From: Sphingomonas sp. 28-66-16
Lineage (GTDB): Bacteria; Pseudomonadota; Alphaproteobacteria; Sphingomonadales; Sphingomonadaceae
Assembly (NCBI GenBank): GCA_002281485.1
Contig: NCGF01000004.1
Span: 82,386-146,385 of the forward strand
DNA length: 64,000 nt
Reading direction: 5' to 3'
Below are positions 45,013 through 54,969 of this stretch, piece after piece. Both the position numbers and the translations under genes were made by a program. How positions within the stretch are numbered: position 1 is the first letter of the stretch; every line of letters starts with the position of its first letter. The notes under the pieces are model-generated. The model searched no databases and was not told where the DNA came from. It was given only the letters and a program-made list of their open reading frames with translations.

Positions 45013-45096
45013 GATCGATGTCTTATATGCTTCATGGCCAAGTCGTTTCTCTGTAACAATCGCCGCCTAGCAGGTCGTCGGCGAGGGGTTCATTTG

Positions 45097-45942
45097 ATGC
45101 GGCTGGAGATTGACGCGCGCGCACGCGCTTTGTTGCGTCGGGTGCCGTTGCGCACTGCTTATACGGCGATCGAGCTGGTGCTGATGGCGGTTCTGGCGAT
45201 GCAGGCGGCGCGGCTGGTCTGGGCCGTCGCGACCCCGGTCGCGCCGTTGGGCAACTGGCGGCTGAGCAGGATCGGCGGAGGCGGAGCACCCGGCGAGATG
45301 TTGCGCAGCTTCGATCCGTTCTTCCGTTTGCAGGCAACCACCGCGAGCGCCGGGCCGTCGGTGGTGACCCCGCTGCAGCTCGTGCTTTACGGCATTCGGC
45401 TCGACGGCGCGTCGGGGCGCGGATCGGCGATCATCGCGACCCCGGACGGGATGCAGAAAAATTATGCCGTGGGCGAGGAGATCATGCCCGGCGTGACCCT
45501 GAAGCAGGTCGCGTTCGACCATGTGACGCTCGGGCGTGGCGGTGCCGACGAAGATCTTTTCATCGATCAGTCGGGCGGCGCCACGCCGGCCCAGTCGGCA
45601 TCGGCGCCCGCAGCGGACACCTCGATGTCGCTGGCGCCGGGGGCAGGCGCCGGACAGGCAATCACGCTGCAGCAGCTCAAGGCCGAAATCGGCTTCATTC
45701 CAAGAATCGACAATGGCCGCATCACGGGTCTGGTCGTGCGACCGCAGGGGAGCGGCAGCGTGTTCAGCCGGGTGGGGCTCAAAGAAGGGGATATCGTGAC
45801 GCAGATTGGTGGGCGCCCGGTGACCGGGCAGGGGGACATTGATGGCCTCGCGGCGCAATTCGCCAATGGCGGCAATATTTCGCTGACGGTCGAGCGCGGC
45901 GCCGAAGTGCTGCCTCTCGTGATCGCGGTCAGCGGCAAGTGA
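45097..45942 (+). CDS. gspC: Type II secretion protein GspC
   Basis: 281 residues. A membrane span near residues 23-45 (AIELVLMAVLAMQAARLVWAV), a homology region (LVLYGIRLDGASGRGSAII...YAVGEEIMPGVTLKQVAFDHV) and a C-terminal PDZ domain (GRITGLVVRPQGSGSVFSRVGLKEGDIVTQIGG). GspC links the inner-membrane platform to the GspD secretin. GAGGGG sits eight bases before the ATG. The first gene of a 12-gene operon; its stop overlaps the gspD GTG. Confidence 0.92.
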   Translation: MRLEIDARARALLRRVPLRTAYTAIELVLMAVLAMQAARLVWAVATPVAPLGNWRLSRIGGGGAPGEMLRSFDPFFRLQATTASAGPSVVTPLQLVLYGIRLDGASGRGSAIIATPDGMQKNYAVGEEIMPGVTLKQVAFDHVTLGRGGADEDLFIDQSGGATPAQSASAPAADTSMSLAPGAGAGQAITLQQLKAEIGFIPRIDNGRITGLVVRPQGSGSVFSRVGLKEGDIVTQIGGRPVTGQGDIDGLAAQFANGGNISLTVERGAEVLPLVIAVSGK

Positions 45943-48140
45943 CGCGCAGCCTCACCCTGGCCGCGATCGCGCTCGCCGTTGCTTCGCCGCTCACCGCGCA
46001 GACCACGCTCAACGTCCGCGACGCCGACATCCGCGCCTTCATCGCCGACGCAGCGAAAGTGACCGGGCGGACGTTCATCATCGACAGCCGCGTGCAGGGC
46101 AAGGTGACCGTCGTCACCGATCGGGCGCTGTCGCGCTCCGAATATTTCGAGCTGTTCCTGTCGACGCTGCGCGCCAACGGGCTGATCGCGGTGCCGACCT
46201 CGAACGGGGCGTTCCGGATTCAGCCGACCGACAACGCCAATTCGCAGCCCGGCCGGGTCGGCGTATCGGGCGCCGCCTCGCGCAACAGCTTCATCACCGA
46301 AATCGTCCGGCTGCGCTCGATCGATGCCGGGTCGGCGGTCGATACCGTGCGCGGGCTGGTCAGCGCGCAGGGCTCGGTCACCGCCAATCGCGCCGGCAAT
46401 TCGGTCGTGGTCGTCGATTTTGCCGACAATGTCCGCCGGGTGCGCGAGGTGCTGCGGCGGATCGACACCGACAATGCGACCACCCAGGTCGTCGCGCTCA
46501 AGAACGCTGGCGCGCGCGAAATCGCGACCGCGCTCCAGGCGCTGGTCACGCCGGGTCAGGCCGCCAATGGCGGCAGCGGCCAGAGCGTGTCGGTCGTCGC
46601 CGTGACGAGTTCGAACGCGGTGGCGCTGCGCGGCGACCCCGCCAGCGTCCAGCGGCTCGCGGCGGTGGCGCAGGACCTCGACCGGCGCGCGTCGCTCGGC
46701 ACCGAGATCAAGGTGATCTTCCTGCAGAATGCCGATGCCAGCCAGCTGCTGCCGGTGCTTCAGCAACTCGTCGGTCAGCAGCCGACCGAATCGCCCCAGC
46801 AGACCCAGCTCTCGCAGCAGACCTCGAACGGGTTTGGCGGCGCCGCCAACGCCCGCACCGTCGTCCAGCCACAGAACAGCCAGGGTGCGGTGCCGGCGGC
46901 CGGCGGCACCGGCCAGGCAGCGATCGTGGCCGAGGGCGGCCGCACCGCTGCCGTCGTGACGCGCTTCGCCGGTGCCAATGCGATCGTCATCGCCGCCCCC
47001 GCCGAAGTGCAGCGCCAGCTCGCCGAGGTCGTCCGCCAGCTCGACACGCGGCGCGAGCAGGTGCTCGTCGAGGCGATCGTCGCCGAGGTTTCCGATACCA
47101 CCGCCAACCAGCTCGGCTTCCAGTTCCTGCTCGGCAGCCTTGGAGGCAGCGCGATCCCGATTGCCGCGACCACCTTCAGCAATTCGGCGCCCAATCTGCT
47201 CACCGTCGCCGGCGCGATCGGTGCCCGCCGGCTCAACACGACGACGACCACGGTCAACGGCACCACCACCGTCACCTCGACCAACAGCGCGATCAGCGAT
47301 TCGCTGGCGCAGAGCGCGATCGGTTCGATCCTTGGCGCGTCGGGCGGCTTTGGCGGCGTGGCGACGACGATCGGCAAGGACGGCGTGTTCGGCGGGATCG
47401 TCAACGCGCTCAAATCGGATACGACCTCGAACCTGCTTCAGGCGCCGCACGTCATCACCCTCGACAATCAGCCCGCGCGCATCCTCGTCGGCCAGGAGAT
47501 TCCGATCACCACCGGCCAGGCGCTCAGCCAGAATTTCGACAATGCCTTCCGTACCGTCCAGCGCGAGAATGTCGGCATCCAGCTCGAAGTCCGGCCGCAG
47601 GTCAATTCGAGCGGCACGATCAAATTGTTTCTGCACCAGCAGGTCAGCTCGATCTCGGGCCCGGTTTCGAGCGACAACAGCGATCTGATTCTCAACAAGC
47701 GCGAAGTCGAGACGACGCTGACGGTCGACGATGGCCAGATCGCGGTGATCGGCGGCCTGCTTGACGACAATGAGCGCCGGACGATCGAAAAGGTGCCGTT
47801 GCTCGGCGATATTCCGGGGCTCGGCAATCTGTTCAAGTCGCGGGCGCGGTCGCGCGCCAAGACCAATCTGATGATCTTCATCCGTCCGACGATCCTGCGC
47901 TCGGCCGAGGACAGCCGCCGCGTCGCCGAGCAGCGCTACGGCTATCTGCGGCTGCAACAAGGCGTCCAGAATCCCGACGCCGAACCGAGCATCGATCAGC
48001 TCGTCCGTGACTATATGGGCGCCGAGCCGCCGCTGCCGCCGGCGCCCGCGGCGGGCAGCATCGAGGATCCGCGGATCGGTCTGCCGGTGATGCGCACCTC
48101 GTCGCAGCCGATCCGTCCCGCAGAGGGAGCGCCCAAATGA
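45939..48140 (+). CDS. gspD: Type II secretion secretin GspD
   Basis: 733 residues. Signal peptide TRSLTLAAIALAVASPLTAQ, N0 domain (LNVRDADIRAFIADAAKVTGRTFIID), N1-N3 repeats (VVALKNAGAREIATALQALV), a Ser/Gln/Gly-rich insert in N3 (~285-330), and the secretin barrel with VPLLGDIPGLGNLFKSR and LMIFIRPTIL. It forms the outer-membrane channel. GTG start, overlapping gspC by 4 bases. No pilotin gene seen nearby. Confidence 0.96.
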   Translation: MTRSLTLAAIALAVASPLTAQTTLNVRDADIRAFIADAAKVTGRTFIIDSRVQGKVTVVTDRALSRSEYFELFLSTLRANGLIAVPTSNGAFRIQPTDNANSQPGRVGVSGAASRNSFITEIVRLRSIDAGSAVDTVRGLVSAQGSVTANRAGNSVVVVDFADNVRRVREVLRRIDTDNATTQVVALKNAGAREIATALQALVTPGQAANGGSGQSVSVVAVTSSNAVALRGDPASVQRLAAVAQDLDRRASLGTEIKVIFLQNADASQLLPVLQQLVGQQPTESPQQTQLSQQTSNGFGGAANARTVVQPQNSQGAVPAAGGTGQAAIVAEGGRTAAVVTRFAGANAIVIAAPAEVQRQLAEVVRQLDTRREQVLVEAIVAEVSDTTANQLGFQFLLGSLGGSAIPIAATTFSNSAPNLLTVAGAIGARRLNTTTTTVNGTTTVTSTNSAISDSLAQSAIGSILGASGGFGGVATTIGKDGVFGGIVNALKSDTTSNLLQAPHVITLDNQPARILVGQEIPITTGQALSQNFDNAFRTVQRENVGIQLEVRPQVNSSGTIKLFLHQQVSSISGPVSSDNSDLILNKREVETTLTVDDGQIAVIGGLLDDNERRTIEKVPLLGDIPGLGNLFKSRARSRAKTNLMIFIRPTILRSAEDSRRVAEQRYGYLRLQQGVQNPDAEPSIDQLVRDYMGAEPPLPPAPAAGSIEDPRIGLPVMRTSSQPIRPAEGAPK

Positions 48141-49693
48141 ACATCGGCCAGGGATCGCTAGACGACGCAACCCATCAGCCGCTGGCCATCCTGCCCGAGG
48201 CGGCGGTGATGCCGGCGGCGATGGTGGGCATCCCCTATGCCTTTGCGCGTCGCTTCGGGGTGGTGCTCGACAGCGGCAGCGACGGCCATTTCGCGATCGC
48301 GATGCGCGAGGGCAGCGATCCCAAGGTGCTGCTCGAGCTGCGCCGCCATCTCGCACGGCCGTTCGCGGTCAGCTTTACCTCGGCGGAGGATTTCGATCGG
48401 CTGCTGTCGGAGCGCTATGCGATGGACGGGCAGGCGGCGGCAGCCGCCGCGGGGTCGCTCGGGCTCGGCGACGAACTCGACATGCTCGCGGGCAATCTGC
48501 CGACTGCTGAAGACCTGCTCGATACCGCCGACGACGCCCCGGCGATCCGCCTGATCAATGGCATCATCGCCGATGCCGCGCGCAACGGCGTGTCGGACAT
48601 CCATATCGAGCCCTATGAAACCGGGCTCGTGGTGCGCATGCGCATCGACGGCGTGCTCCGCGAAACGCTGCGGATGCCCGCGCATGTCGCCCCCGTCGTG
48701 GTCAGCCGGATCAAGGTGATGGCGCGGCTCGACATCGCTGAAAGGCGGGTGCCGCAGGACGGCCGGATGGGGTTGTCGCTCGGCGGCAAATTGCTCGACG
48801 TGCGCGTTTCGACGCTGCCCAGCCGTGCCGGCGAACGGGTGGTGCTGCGCATTCTCGACAAGGACAATGCCGGGATCAATCTCGACGTGCTCGGCATGAG
48901 CCCGGCGATCAACACGATGCTGCGCGCGGCGATCGCCGAGCCCAATGGGATCGTGCTCGTCACCGGGCCGACCGGATCGGGCAAGACGACCACGCTTTAT
49001 GCCGCGCTGCGCCTGCTCAACGACGGCACTCGCAATATCCTGACGGTCGAAGATCCTGTCGAATATGCGATGGACGGGGTCGGCCAGACGCAGGTCAATC
49101 CCAAGGTCGGGCTGACCTTCGCAGCCGGGCTGCGGGCGATCCTGCGGCAGGACCCCGACGTCGTGATGGTCGGCGAAATCCGTGACCGCGAGACCGCCGA
49201 GATCGCCGTGCAGGCTTCGCTGACCGGCCATCTCGTGCTTTCGACCGTCCACACCAACGATGCGGTCGGCGCGATCACACGGATGCGCGACATGAAGATC
49301 GAGCCGTTCCTGCTGGCGTCGACGATCCGCGGCGTGATCGCCCAGCGGCTGGTACGCCGGCTGTGTGCGAATTGCCGCAAGCCGGTGCAGGCGCAGGGCT
49401 CGGTCTCGTCCTTGCTCGGCTTCGATCCCGGCGCGATCGTCTATGAGCCGGTCGGCTGTGACGAGTGCAACGGCACCGGCTTCAAGGGCCGGATCGGCGT
49501 CTTCGAGGCAATCCGGATCGACGACACCATTCGCCGGCTGATCAACGATGGCGGCGATGAATCGATCATCGCCCGGCACGCCTTCCTGCATGCGCCCAAC
49601 CTCGGCGCCGCCGCGCGCCAACTGGTGCGCGACGGGCTGACGACGCCCGAGGAAGCCGTGCGCGTCTCGCGCAGCGACATGGCCGATGCCTGA
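48137..49693 (+). CDS. gspE: Type II secretion ATPase GspE
   Basis: 518 residues. N2 domain, Walker A GPTGSGKTTTLYAAL (~277-291), Asp box LTVEDPVEY, Walker B VVMVGEIRDRETAE, His box LVLSTVHTNDA and the four-Cys zinc module C-x2-C in LCANCRKP and CDECNGTGF. It powers pseudopilus assembly from the cytoplasm. Starts 4 bases inside gspD. Confidence 0.97.
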   Translation: MNIGQGSLDDATHQPLAILPEAAVMPAAMVGIPYAFARRFGVVLDSGSDGHFAIAMREGSDPKVLLELRRHLARPFAVSFTSAEDFDRLLSERYAMDGQAAAAAAGSLGLGDELDMLAGNLPTAEDLLDTADDAPAIRLINGIIADAARNGVSDIHIEPYETGLVVRMRIDGVLRETLRMPAHVAPVVVSRIKVMARLDIAERRVPQDGRMGLSLGGKLLDVRVSTLPSRAGERVVLRILDKDNAGINLDVLGMSPAINTMLRAAIAEPNGIVLVTGPTGSGKTTTLYAALRLLNDGTRNILTVEDPVEYAMDGVGQTQVNPKVGLTFAAGLRAILRQDPDVVMVGEIRDRETAEIAVQASLTGHLVLSTVHTNDAVGAITRMRDMKIEPFLLASTIRGVIAQRLVRRLCANCRKPVQAQGSVSSLLGFDPGAIVYEPVGCDECNGTGFKGRIGVFEAIRIDDTIRRLINDGGDESIIARHAFLHAPNLGAAARQLVRDGLTTPEEAVRVSRSDMADA

Positions 49694-50918
49694 TTTCGAT
49701 TATCTCGTCATCGACACGGCGGGCCGCGAGAAGCGCGGCGCGATCGTCGCGGAGACGATCGACCATGCCCGCGACATGCTCGATGCGCGCAAGCTCTACG
49801 TCGTCAGGATCGACGCAGGGAGCGCATCGACCAAGGTAGCGCGCCCGAAGGGCAAGACGCTGATCGAGCAGCTGCGCGGGCGGCGGATGTCGGCCAAGCA
49901 ACTCACGCTTTTCACCCGCCAGCTGGCGACGCTCAACCGGGTGAGCCCGCTCGAGGAATCGCTGCGCACGATCGTCCGCCAGACCGAGCAGGAACATGTC
50001 CGCGAGATCGTCGGCAGCGTGCATGTCGGCGTCGTTGAGGGGCGTCGCCTCGCCGAGGCGATGGCGCGGCAGGGCAAGAGCTTTCCCGCGCTTTATTGCG
50101 CGATGGTCTCGGCGGGCGAAAGCTCGGGTTCGCTGCCGACGATCCTCGATCGGCTGGCGATCCTGCTCGAGCGCCAGGCCGAAATTCGCGGCAAGATGAT
50201 CACGACGATGGCTTATCCCGCCGTGCTGGCGGTCGTCGCGATGGCGGTGGTGACGGCGCTGATGGTGTTTGTCGTGCCGCAGGTCGTCGAGCAGTTCGAT
50301 ACCGTCGGCCAGCAATTGCCGTTGCTCACCCGGATCGTGATCTGGATTTCGGCGTTCCTCGTCAATTGGTGGTGGGCGCTGATCCTCGGGGCGATCATCC
50401 TTGTCGGCGGGTTCATCCAGGCGCTGCGCGAGCCCGCGATCCGGCTGTCGTTCGACAGCTGGCTGCTGCGAATTCCGTTGCTCGGGCGGTTGCTCCGCGA
50501 TCTTCACGCTGCACGGATGGCGCGGACCTTGTCGACGATGGTCGCGAGCCGGCTGCCGCTGCTCGAAGGGCTCGCGCTGACGGCGGGTACGATCCACAAC
50601 CGCCGGCTCCGGCTCGCATCGGACGAGATCGTCGAATCGATCCGCAGCGGCGGCAGCCTGTCGGCGGCGATGCGGCGCGCGGGTGTGTTCCCGCCGCTGC
50701 TCACCTATCTCGCGGCGAGCGGCGAGGCGGCGGGGCGGCTCGACGAGATGCTCGAGCGCGCCGCCGACTATCTCGAACGCGAATTCGATCGCTTCACCGC
50801 CACCGCGCTGTCGCTGCTCGAACCGCTGATCATCGTCGTGATGGGCGGCATCGTCGCGACGATCGTGCTATCGATCCTGCTGCCGATCCTGCAGCTCAAC
50901 ACGCTGGCCGGCCAATGA
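49686..50918 (+). CDS. gspF: Type II secretion inner-membrane platform protein GspF
   Basis: 410 residues with two T2SSF domains (LTLFTRQLATLNRVSPLEESL, ~70; ARTLSTMVASRLPLLEGLALT, ~275) and three spans (MAVVTALMVFVVPQVVEQF; WWWALILGAIILVGGFIQAL; LLEPLIIVVMGGIVATIVLSILLPI). Overlaps gspE by 8 bases. The rotor-like core that couples GspE to the pseudopilus. Confidence 0.96.
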   Translation: MPDFDYLVIDTAGREKRGAIVAETIDHARDMLDARKLYVVRIDAGSASTKVARPKGKTLIEQLRGRRMSAKQLTLFTRQLATLNRVSPLEESLRTIVRQTEQEHVREIVGSVHVGVVEGRRLAEAMARQGKSFPALYCAMVSAGESSGSLPTILDRLAILLERQAEIRGKMITTMAYPAVLAVVAMAVVTALMVFVVPQVVEQFDTVGQQLPLLTRIVIWISAFLVNWWWALILGAIILVGGFIQALREPAIRLSFDSWLLRIPLLGRLLRDLHAARMARTLSTMVASRLPLLEGLALTAGTIHNRRLRLASDEIVESIRSGGSLSAAMRRAGVFPPLLTYLAASGEAAGRLDEMLERAADYLEREFDRFTATALSLLEPLIIVVMGGIVATIVLSILLPILQLNTLAGQ

Positions 50919-50926
50919 GGAGTATC

Positions 50927-51388
50927 ATGCGTACCGACCCCCAAACCGATCCCCGCACCGTCCGCCGCCGCCGTCGACAGAACGGCTTCACGCTGGTGGA
51001 GCTGATGGTGGTCATCGTCATTCTGGGCCTGCTCGCGACGATCGTCGCGCTCAACGTGCTGCCCAGCGGCGATCGCGCGCGCACCGAAAAGGCGAGGGCC
51101 GATATCGCCACGATCGAGGACGGGCTCGAACTCTACAAGCTCCAGAACCTGCAATATCCGAGCACCACCGACGGCCTTGCCGCGCTCGTCAGCCCGCCGG
51201 CGTCGCTGACCGATCCGTCGCGGTACCAAAAGGGCGGTTACATCAAGAAGCTGCCCAAGGATCCCTGGGGCCGCGACTATCTCTATACGTCGCCGGGCAC
51301 GCATGGCGCCGTCGATATCTGGACCTATGGCGCTGACGGCAAGGAAGGCGGCGAAGGCGTCGATGCCGATGTCGGCAACTGGCAATAA
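50927..51388 (+). CDS. gspG: Major pseudopilin GspG
   Basis: 153 residues. Prepilin cleavage site RRRQNG|FTLVELMVVIVILGLLATIV with Glu5. The C-terminal domain has YPSTTDGLAALV and YIKKLPKDPWGRDYLYTSPG, the calcium-binding loop region of GspG. The basic leader is long (~24 residues). Start ATG at 50927 with GAGGAG just before; an ATG at 50915 is also open and overlaps the gspF stop. Confidence 0.95.
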   Translation: MRTDPQTDPRTVRRRRRQNGFTLVELMVVIVILGLLATIVALNVLPSGDRARTEKARADIATIEDGLELYKLQNLQYPSTTDGLAALVSPPASLTDPSRYQKGGYIKKLPKDPWGRDYLYTSPGTHGAVDIWTYGADGKEGGEGVDADVGNWQ

Positions 51389-51842
51389 TCGCGGTCGCCG
51401 CGCGAACGGCTTCACGCTGATCGAGTTGATGATCGTCGTCACGATCATCGCGCTTGCCTTGGCCGCGGTCGCGCTGGCGATTCCCGATCCGCGCGGGCGG
51501 CTGATCGACGACGCCGAGCGTTTCGCCGCCCGCGTGCGCGCCGCGCACGATCTCGCGATCGTCGAGGGGCGCTCGGTGAGCATCTGGGTGACGGCGGCGG
51601 GCTATGGCTTCGACAAGCGCGCCGGCGGGGCGTGGCAGCCGATCAGCGAAAAGCCGCTGCGCGTCGCCCGCTGGGCGACCGACATCCGTCCGACGATCGC
51701 CGATCCTTCGGGCCGCGCGCGCGTCATTTTCGATTCGACGGGGCTCGCCAATGCGCCGCTCGACGTCCGCCTCCGGCGCGGTGCCGATGCGGCGGCGACG
51801 GTGTCGATTGGCGCTGACGGCGCGATCACGATCAATGGCTGA
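51363..51842 (+). CDS. gspH: Minor pseudopilin GspH
   Basis: 159 residues. Cleavage site GRRANG|FTLIELMIVVTIIALALAAV. The C-terminal part (FAARVRAAHDLAIVEGRSVSIWV, RVIFDSTGLANAPLDVRL) fits GspH/FimT. Begins inside the gspG 3' end (26-base overlap); an ATG six bases later is an alternative. Confidence 0.88.
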   Translation: MPMSATGNNRGRRANGFTLIELMIVVTIIALALAAVALAIPDPRGRLIDDAERFAARVRAAHDLAIVEGRSVSIWVTAAGYGFDKRAGGAWQPISEKPLRVARWATDIRPTIADPSGRARVIFDSTGLANAPLDVRLRRGADAAATVSIGADGAITING

Positions 51843-52260
51843 GCCGCGCCGCCGCGACCGGGGATTTACCCTCATCGAGATGATGGTCGCGCTGGCGGTC
51901 TTCAGCCTCGCCGCGCTCGCGCTGATCCGGCTCGAGGGTGCGACGATCCGCAGCACCGCGACGCTCGATGCGACGCTGCTCGCGCAGACGGTCGCGCGCA
52001 ACGTCGCGGTCGAGGCGCTGACCGACGCCCAACCGCCAGTGACGGGCGTCGCCAGCGGCGTCGAGGAGAATGGCGGACGGAACTGGACCTGGCGCCGCAC
52101 CGCAGCCCCGCTCGGCGACAAGGGCGCTGTCCGGATCGACGTCAGCGTGGCCGATCCGGCCGGCACGACGCTGGGGCAGCTGACCGTGGTGCGCCCGCCC
52201 GAGCGGCCCCCGGAGCCCGCCGATCCAGCGCCCACGCCGCCTGGCGGCCAACCGACATGA
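51835..52260 (+). CDS. gspI: Minor pseudopilin GspI
   Basis: 141 residues. Short leader MAEPRRRDRG|FTLIEMMVALAVFSLAALALI, then TLLAQTVARNVAVEAL and a Pro-rich tail. GspI length and order in the operon (H-I-J-K) support the call. Overlaps gspH by 8 bases and gspJ by 4. Confidence 0.88.
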   Translation: MAEPRRRDRGFTLIEMMVALAVFSLAALALIRLEGATIRSTATLDATLLAQTVARNVAVEALTDAQPPVTGVASGVEENGGRNWTWRRTAAPLGDKGAVRIDVSVADPAGTTLGQLTVVRPPERPPEPADPAPTPPGGQPT

Positions 52261-52898
52261 GCCGCCGCGACCGTCGCGCCGTTGAAGGCGGGTTCACGCT
52301 GATCGAGATGATGGTCGCGTTGCTGATCTTCGGCATGCTCGCCGCCGCCGGCGTCGCCTTGCTCTCGTTCAGCGTACGCGCGCAGGCGATCACCGGCGCG
52401 AGGCTCGATGACATCGCGGCGCTCAACCGCTTCTCGTCGGTGCTGTCGGCCGATCTCGCCGAGGCGGTCGACCGCCCGACGCGCGACGAGACCGGCACGC
52501 TGCTACCGGCGTTTCAGGGGGGCAGCGGATCGGGCGATTCGCCGATGCTCGCGCTGGTGCGCGGTGGTTGGACCAATCTTGACGATGCCGCGCGGGCGAG
52601 CCTGCAGCGGGTCGATTATCGTCTCGATCGCGGGACGCTCGAGCGGATCGCCTATCCGATGCTCGATGGCGCACCGCCGCTCGGCGCGGCGGTGATGATG
52701 CGCGGCGTCCGCGAGATCGCGCTGCGCTACCGGCTGCGCGGCGCCTGGTCCGATCGCTGGGAAGGCACCCGCCAGGCGGCGCTGCCCGAGGCGCTCGAGA
52801 TGCAGGTGACGCGCGCTGACGGCACAGCTTTCCGCACCGTGCTGCTCGTCGGCACCGGCTATACCCGCCCGCGTCCGCCGGCGGCGGGGGCGCCATGA
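52257..52898 (+). CDS. gspJ: Minor pseudopilin GspJ
   Basis: 213 residues. Cleavage site AVEGG|FTLIEMMVALLIFGMLAAAG, then LNRFSSVLSADLAEAVDRPTRDE and a C-terminal strand-rich domain (IALRYRLRGAWSDRWEG). Part of the pseudopilus tip with GspI and GspK. 4-base overlaps on both sides. Confidence 0.9.
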   Translation: MSRRDRRAVEGGFTLIEMMVALLIFGMLAAAGVALLSFSVRAQAITGARLDDIAALNRFSSVLSADLAEAVDRPTRDETGTLLPAFQGGSGSGDSPMLALVRGGWTNLDDAARASLQRVDYRLDRGTLERIAYPMLDGAPPLGAAVMMRGVREIALRYRLRGAWSDRWEGTRQAALPEALEMQVTRADGTAFRTVLLVGTGYTRPRPPAAGAP

Positions 52899-53884
52899 CG
52901 AGGATCGATCGGGGCAGCGAGCGCGGCGCCGCGCTGCTGACGGTGCTGCTGCTCGTCGCGGTGATCGCGGTGCTCGCGGCGACCGCGCTCGAAAAGCTGC
53001 GCATCGGCACCCGGCTGACCGCCAACAGCGTGGCGATCGAACAGGCGCGCGGCTATGCAATGGCCGCCGAGACGCTGGCGACCACGCGCATCGATACGCT
53101 GCTCGCCGCCGATTCGGCGCGCGTGACTCTCGCCGGCGGCTGGAGCGGCAAGCCCTATTCGCTGCCCGTGCCCGGCGGCATCGCGACCGCGACGGTGGTC
53201 GATGGCGGCAATTGCTTCAATCTGAACGGGCTGGTGACCCAGGGCAGCGACGGCATGCTCGTCGCCCGGCCGGCGTCGATCGCCCAGTTGACCCGGCTGA
53301 TGCGGATCATCGGCATCCCCGAACAGACCGGCGGCGGGATCGCGGCAGCCGCGGCCGACTGGATCGATAGCGACACCGTCGCGCTGGCGCAGGGGGCGGA
53401 GGATTCGGCCTATGCCAATCTCAGCCCGCGCTATCGCACCGCCAATACGCTGATGGCCGATCCCAGCGAATTGCGCGCGGTGGCCGGCGTCACCCCGGCG
53501 ATCTATGCCAAGCTGCGGCCGTGGATATGCACGCAGCCGCGCGCGCTGCCCTCGCGGATCAACGTCAATACGCTGTTGCCCGAACAGGCGCCGCTGTTCG
53601 CGATGCTGCTGCCCGAAACGCTCGACATCGGCAGGGCGCGCACGCTTCTGCTTGAGCGCCCCGCGCAAGGCTTTACCAGCACGGTGGCGTTCTGGCAGCG
53701 GCCGGCGCTCTCTGGAGTGACGGCGGGGCCTGAGGCGCAAGCGCAAACGGCGGTGACCACCCAGTGGTTTTCGCTCAAGGTCGAGGTCGCATTGGGGGGA
53801 ACGGAATTGACCGAAACGGCGCTGATCGACGCGACGCGGGTGCCGGTGCGGCTGGTGTCGCGCCAATGGGGCGATCCTTCGTGA
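52895..53884 (+). CDS. gspK: Minor pseudopilin GspK
   Basis: 329 residues, the largest pseudopilin. Leader SERG|AALLTVLLLVAVIAVLAATAL, without Glu at position 5 as expected of GspK. The SAM-like domain is seen in NCFNLNGLV and PSRINVNTLLPEQAPLFAMLL. It caps the pseudopilus tip. Overlaps gspJ and gspL by 4 bases each. Confidence 0.93.
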   Translation: MTRIDRGSERGAALLTVLLLVAVIAVLAATALEKLRIGTRLTANSVAIEQARGYAMAAETLATTRIDTLLAADSARVTLAGGWSGKPYSLPVPGGIATATVVDGGNCFNLNGLVTQGSDGMLVARPASIAQLTRLMRIIGIPEQTGGGIAAAAADWIDSDTVALAQGAEDSAYANLSPRYRTANTLMADPSELRAVAGVTPAIYAKLRPWICTQPRALPSRINVNTLLPEQAPLFAMLLPETLDIGRARTLLLERPAQGFTSTVAFWQRPALSGVTAGPEAQAQTAVTTQWFSLKVEVALGGTELTETALIDATRVPVRLVSRQWGDPS

Positions 53885-54969
53885 GCGATACCAACATCCT
53901 GTTCCTGCCCGGCAAGCCCGATGGCGGGTATCGCTGGCTGCGGATCGGGGCGGACGGCATCGCTGCGCGCGGCGAAGGCCTGCCCCAGGCCGACGGGTGC
54001 CCGTCGATCGTGATCGTGCCCGCCGAAGACGTCACGCTGCACTGGGCCAGCCTGCCCGATCGCTCGGTGGCGCAGTCGATTGCGGCGGCGCGCGCACTGG
54101 TGACCGAGGCCAGCGCCGCGCCGATGGCCGAGCTGCACGTCGCGGTGGGCCGCGAGGAGACCGGCGACGAGCGGCCGATCGGGGTCGTCAGCACCGCTCG
54201 GATGCGGCACTGGCTCGACGAACTCGCCAGCGCCGGCGTCGATCCCGAGGCGATGATCCCGGCGCCGATGCTGCTGCCGCGCCCCGAAACGGGCTTTGTC
54301 AGCGGCGATCTGGGCGGGGAAGGGGTCGTTCGCGGCCCGGCCACGGGCTTTGCCGACGAGCCCGGGCTGACCGATCTGGTGACCGGCGGGGTCGCGCCTG
54401 TGGTGCTGCCGCGCGACGCGCTCGAGCAAGCGATCATCGCTGCGGTAGCCGCTCCGGCGCTCGATCTGCGCCAGGGCAACTTCGCGGTCCGGCGGCGGGC
54501 CGCGATCGATTGGCGACGCGTGCGGCGTATCGGGTGGCTGGTGGTCGCGATTCTGTCGGTGACGCTGCTGACCAGCCTCGTACAAATCATGCAATTCGGA
54601 TTTTCCGCGGATTCGATCGAACGTCGCGCTGACATGCTGGCGCGGCAGGGGCTGCCACGCGGCGAATCGGTCAACGACGCCGGGCGCCAGCTCGACGCGC
54701 GGCTCGCGCGGTTGCGCGGCGGCGGGCTGGGGTTCAGCCAGACGGCCGCCGTCCTGTTCAGCGCGATCCGGGCGGTGCCTGGCAGCGAAGTCCGCGCGCT
54801 GTCGTTCGATGCCGACGGCAAGCTGCGCGCTACCCTCGTCACCCAGAGCGAAGGGCAGATCAACGATGTGAAGCGGCAGATCGAGGCGATGGGATTGATC
54901 GTGGAGGCAGGGGTGTTCGAAGCCAATGGCGGCCGGATCAGCGGCCAGTTCACGCTGGTGGCGCCATGA
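53881..54969 (+). CDS. gspL: Type II secretion protein GspL
   Basis: 362 residues. A cytoplasmic actin-like domain (ILFLPGKPDGGYRWLRIG...VPAEDVTLHWASLPDRS), one membrane span (IGWLVVAILSVTLLTSLVQIM, ~220-240) and a periplasmic ferredoxin-like end (VRALSFDADGKLRATLV). It anchors GspE. GTG start overlapping the gspK stop by 4 bases. Confidence 0.92.
   Translation: MSDTNILFLPGKPDGGYRWLRIGADGIAARGEGLPQADGCPSIVIVPAEDVTLHWASLPDRSVAQSIAAARALVTEASAAPMAELHVAVGREETGDERPIGVVSTARMRHWLDELASAGVDPEAMIPAPMLLPRPETGFVSGDLGGEGVVRGPATGFADEPGLTDLVTGGVAPVVLPRDALEQAIIAAVAAPALDLRQGNFAVRRRAAIDWRRVRRIGWLVVAILSVTLLTSLVQIMQFGFSADSIERRADMLARQGLPRGESVNDAGRQLDARLARLRGGGLGFSQTAAVLFSAIRAVPGSEVRALSFDADGKLRATLVTQSEGQINDVKRQIEAMGLIVEAGVFEANGGRISGQFTLVAP

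Noticed and set aside
44941-45096. Longer gspC start that would translate the tandem repeats
   Set aside because: No ribosome site there; GAGGGG precedes the ATG at 45097 and homology starts after it.
45567-48356. 929-codon open frame opposite gspC-gspD
   Set aside because: Rich in Arg, Asp and Ala repeats with no domain; the plus-strand frames are clear T2SS genes.
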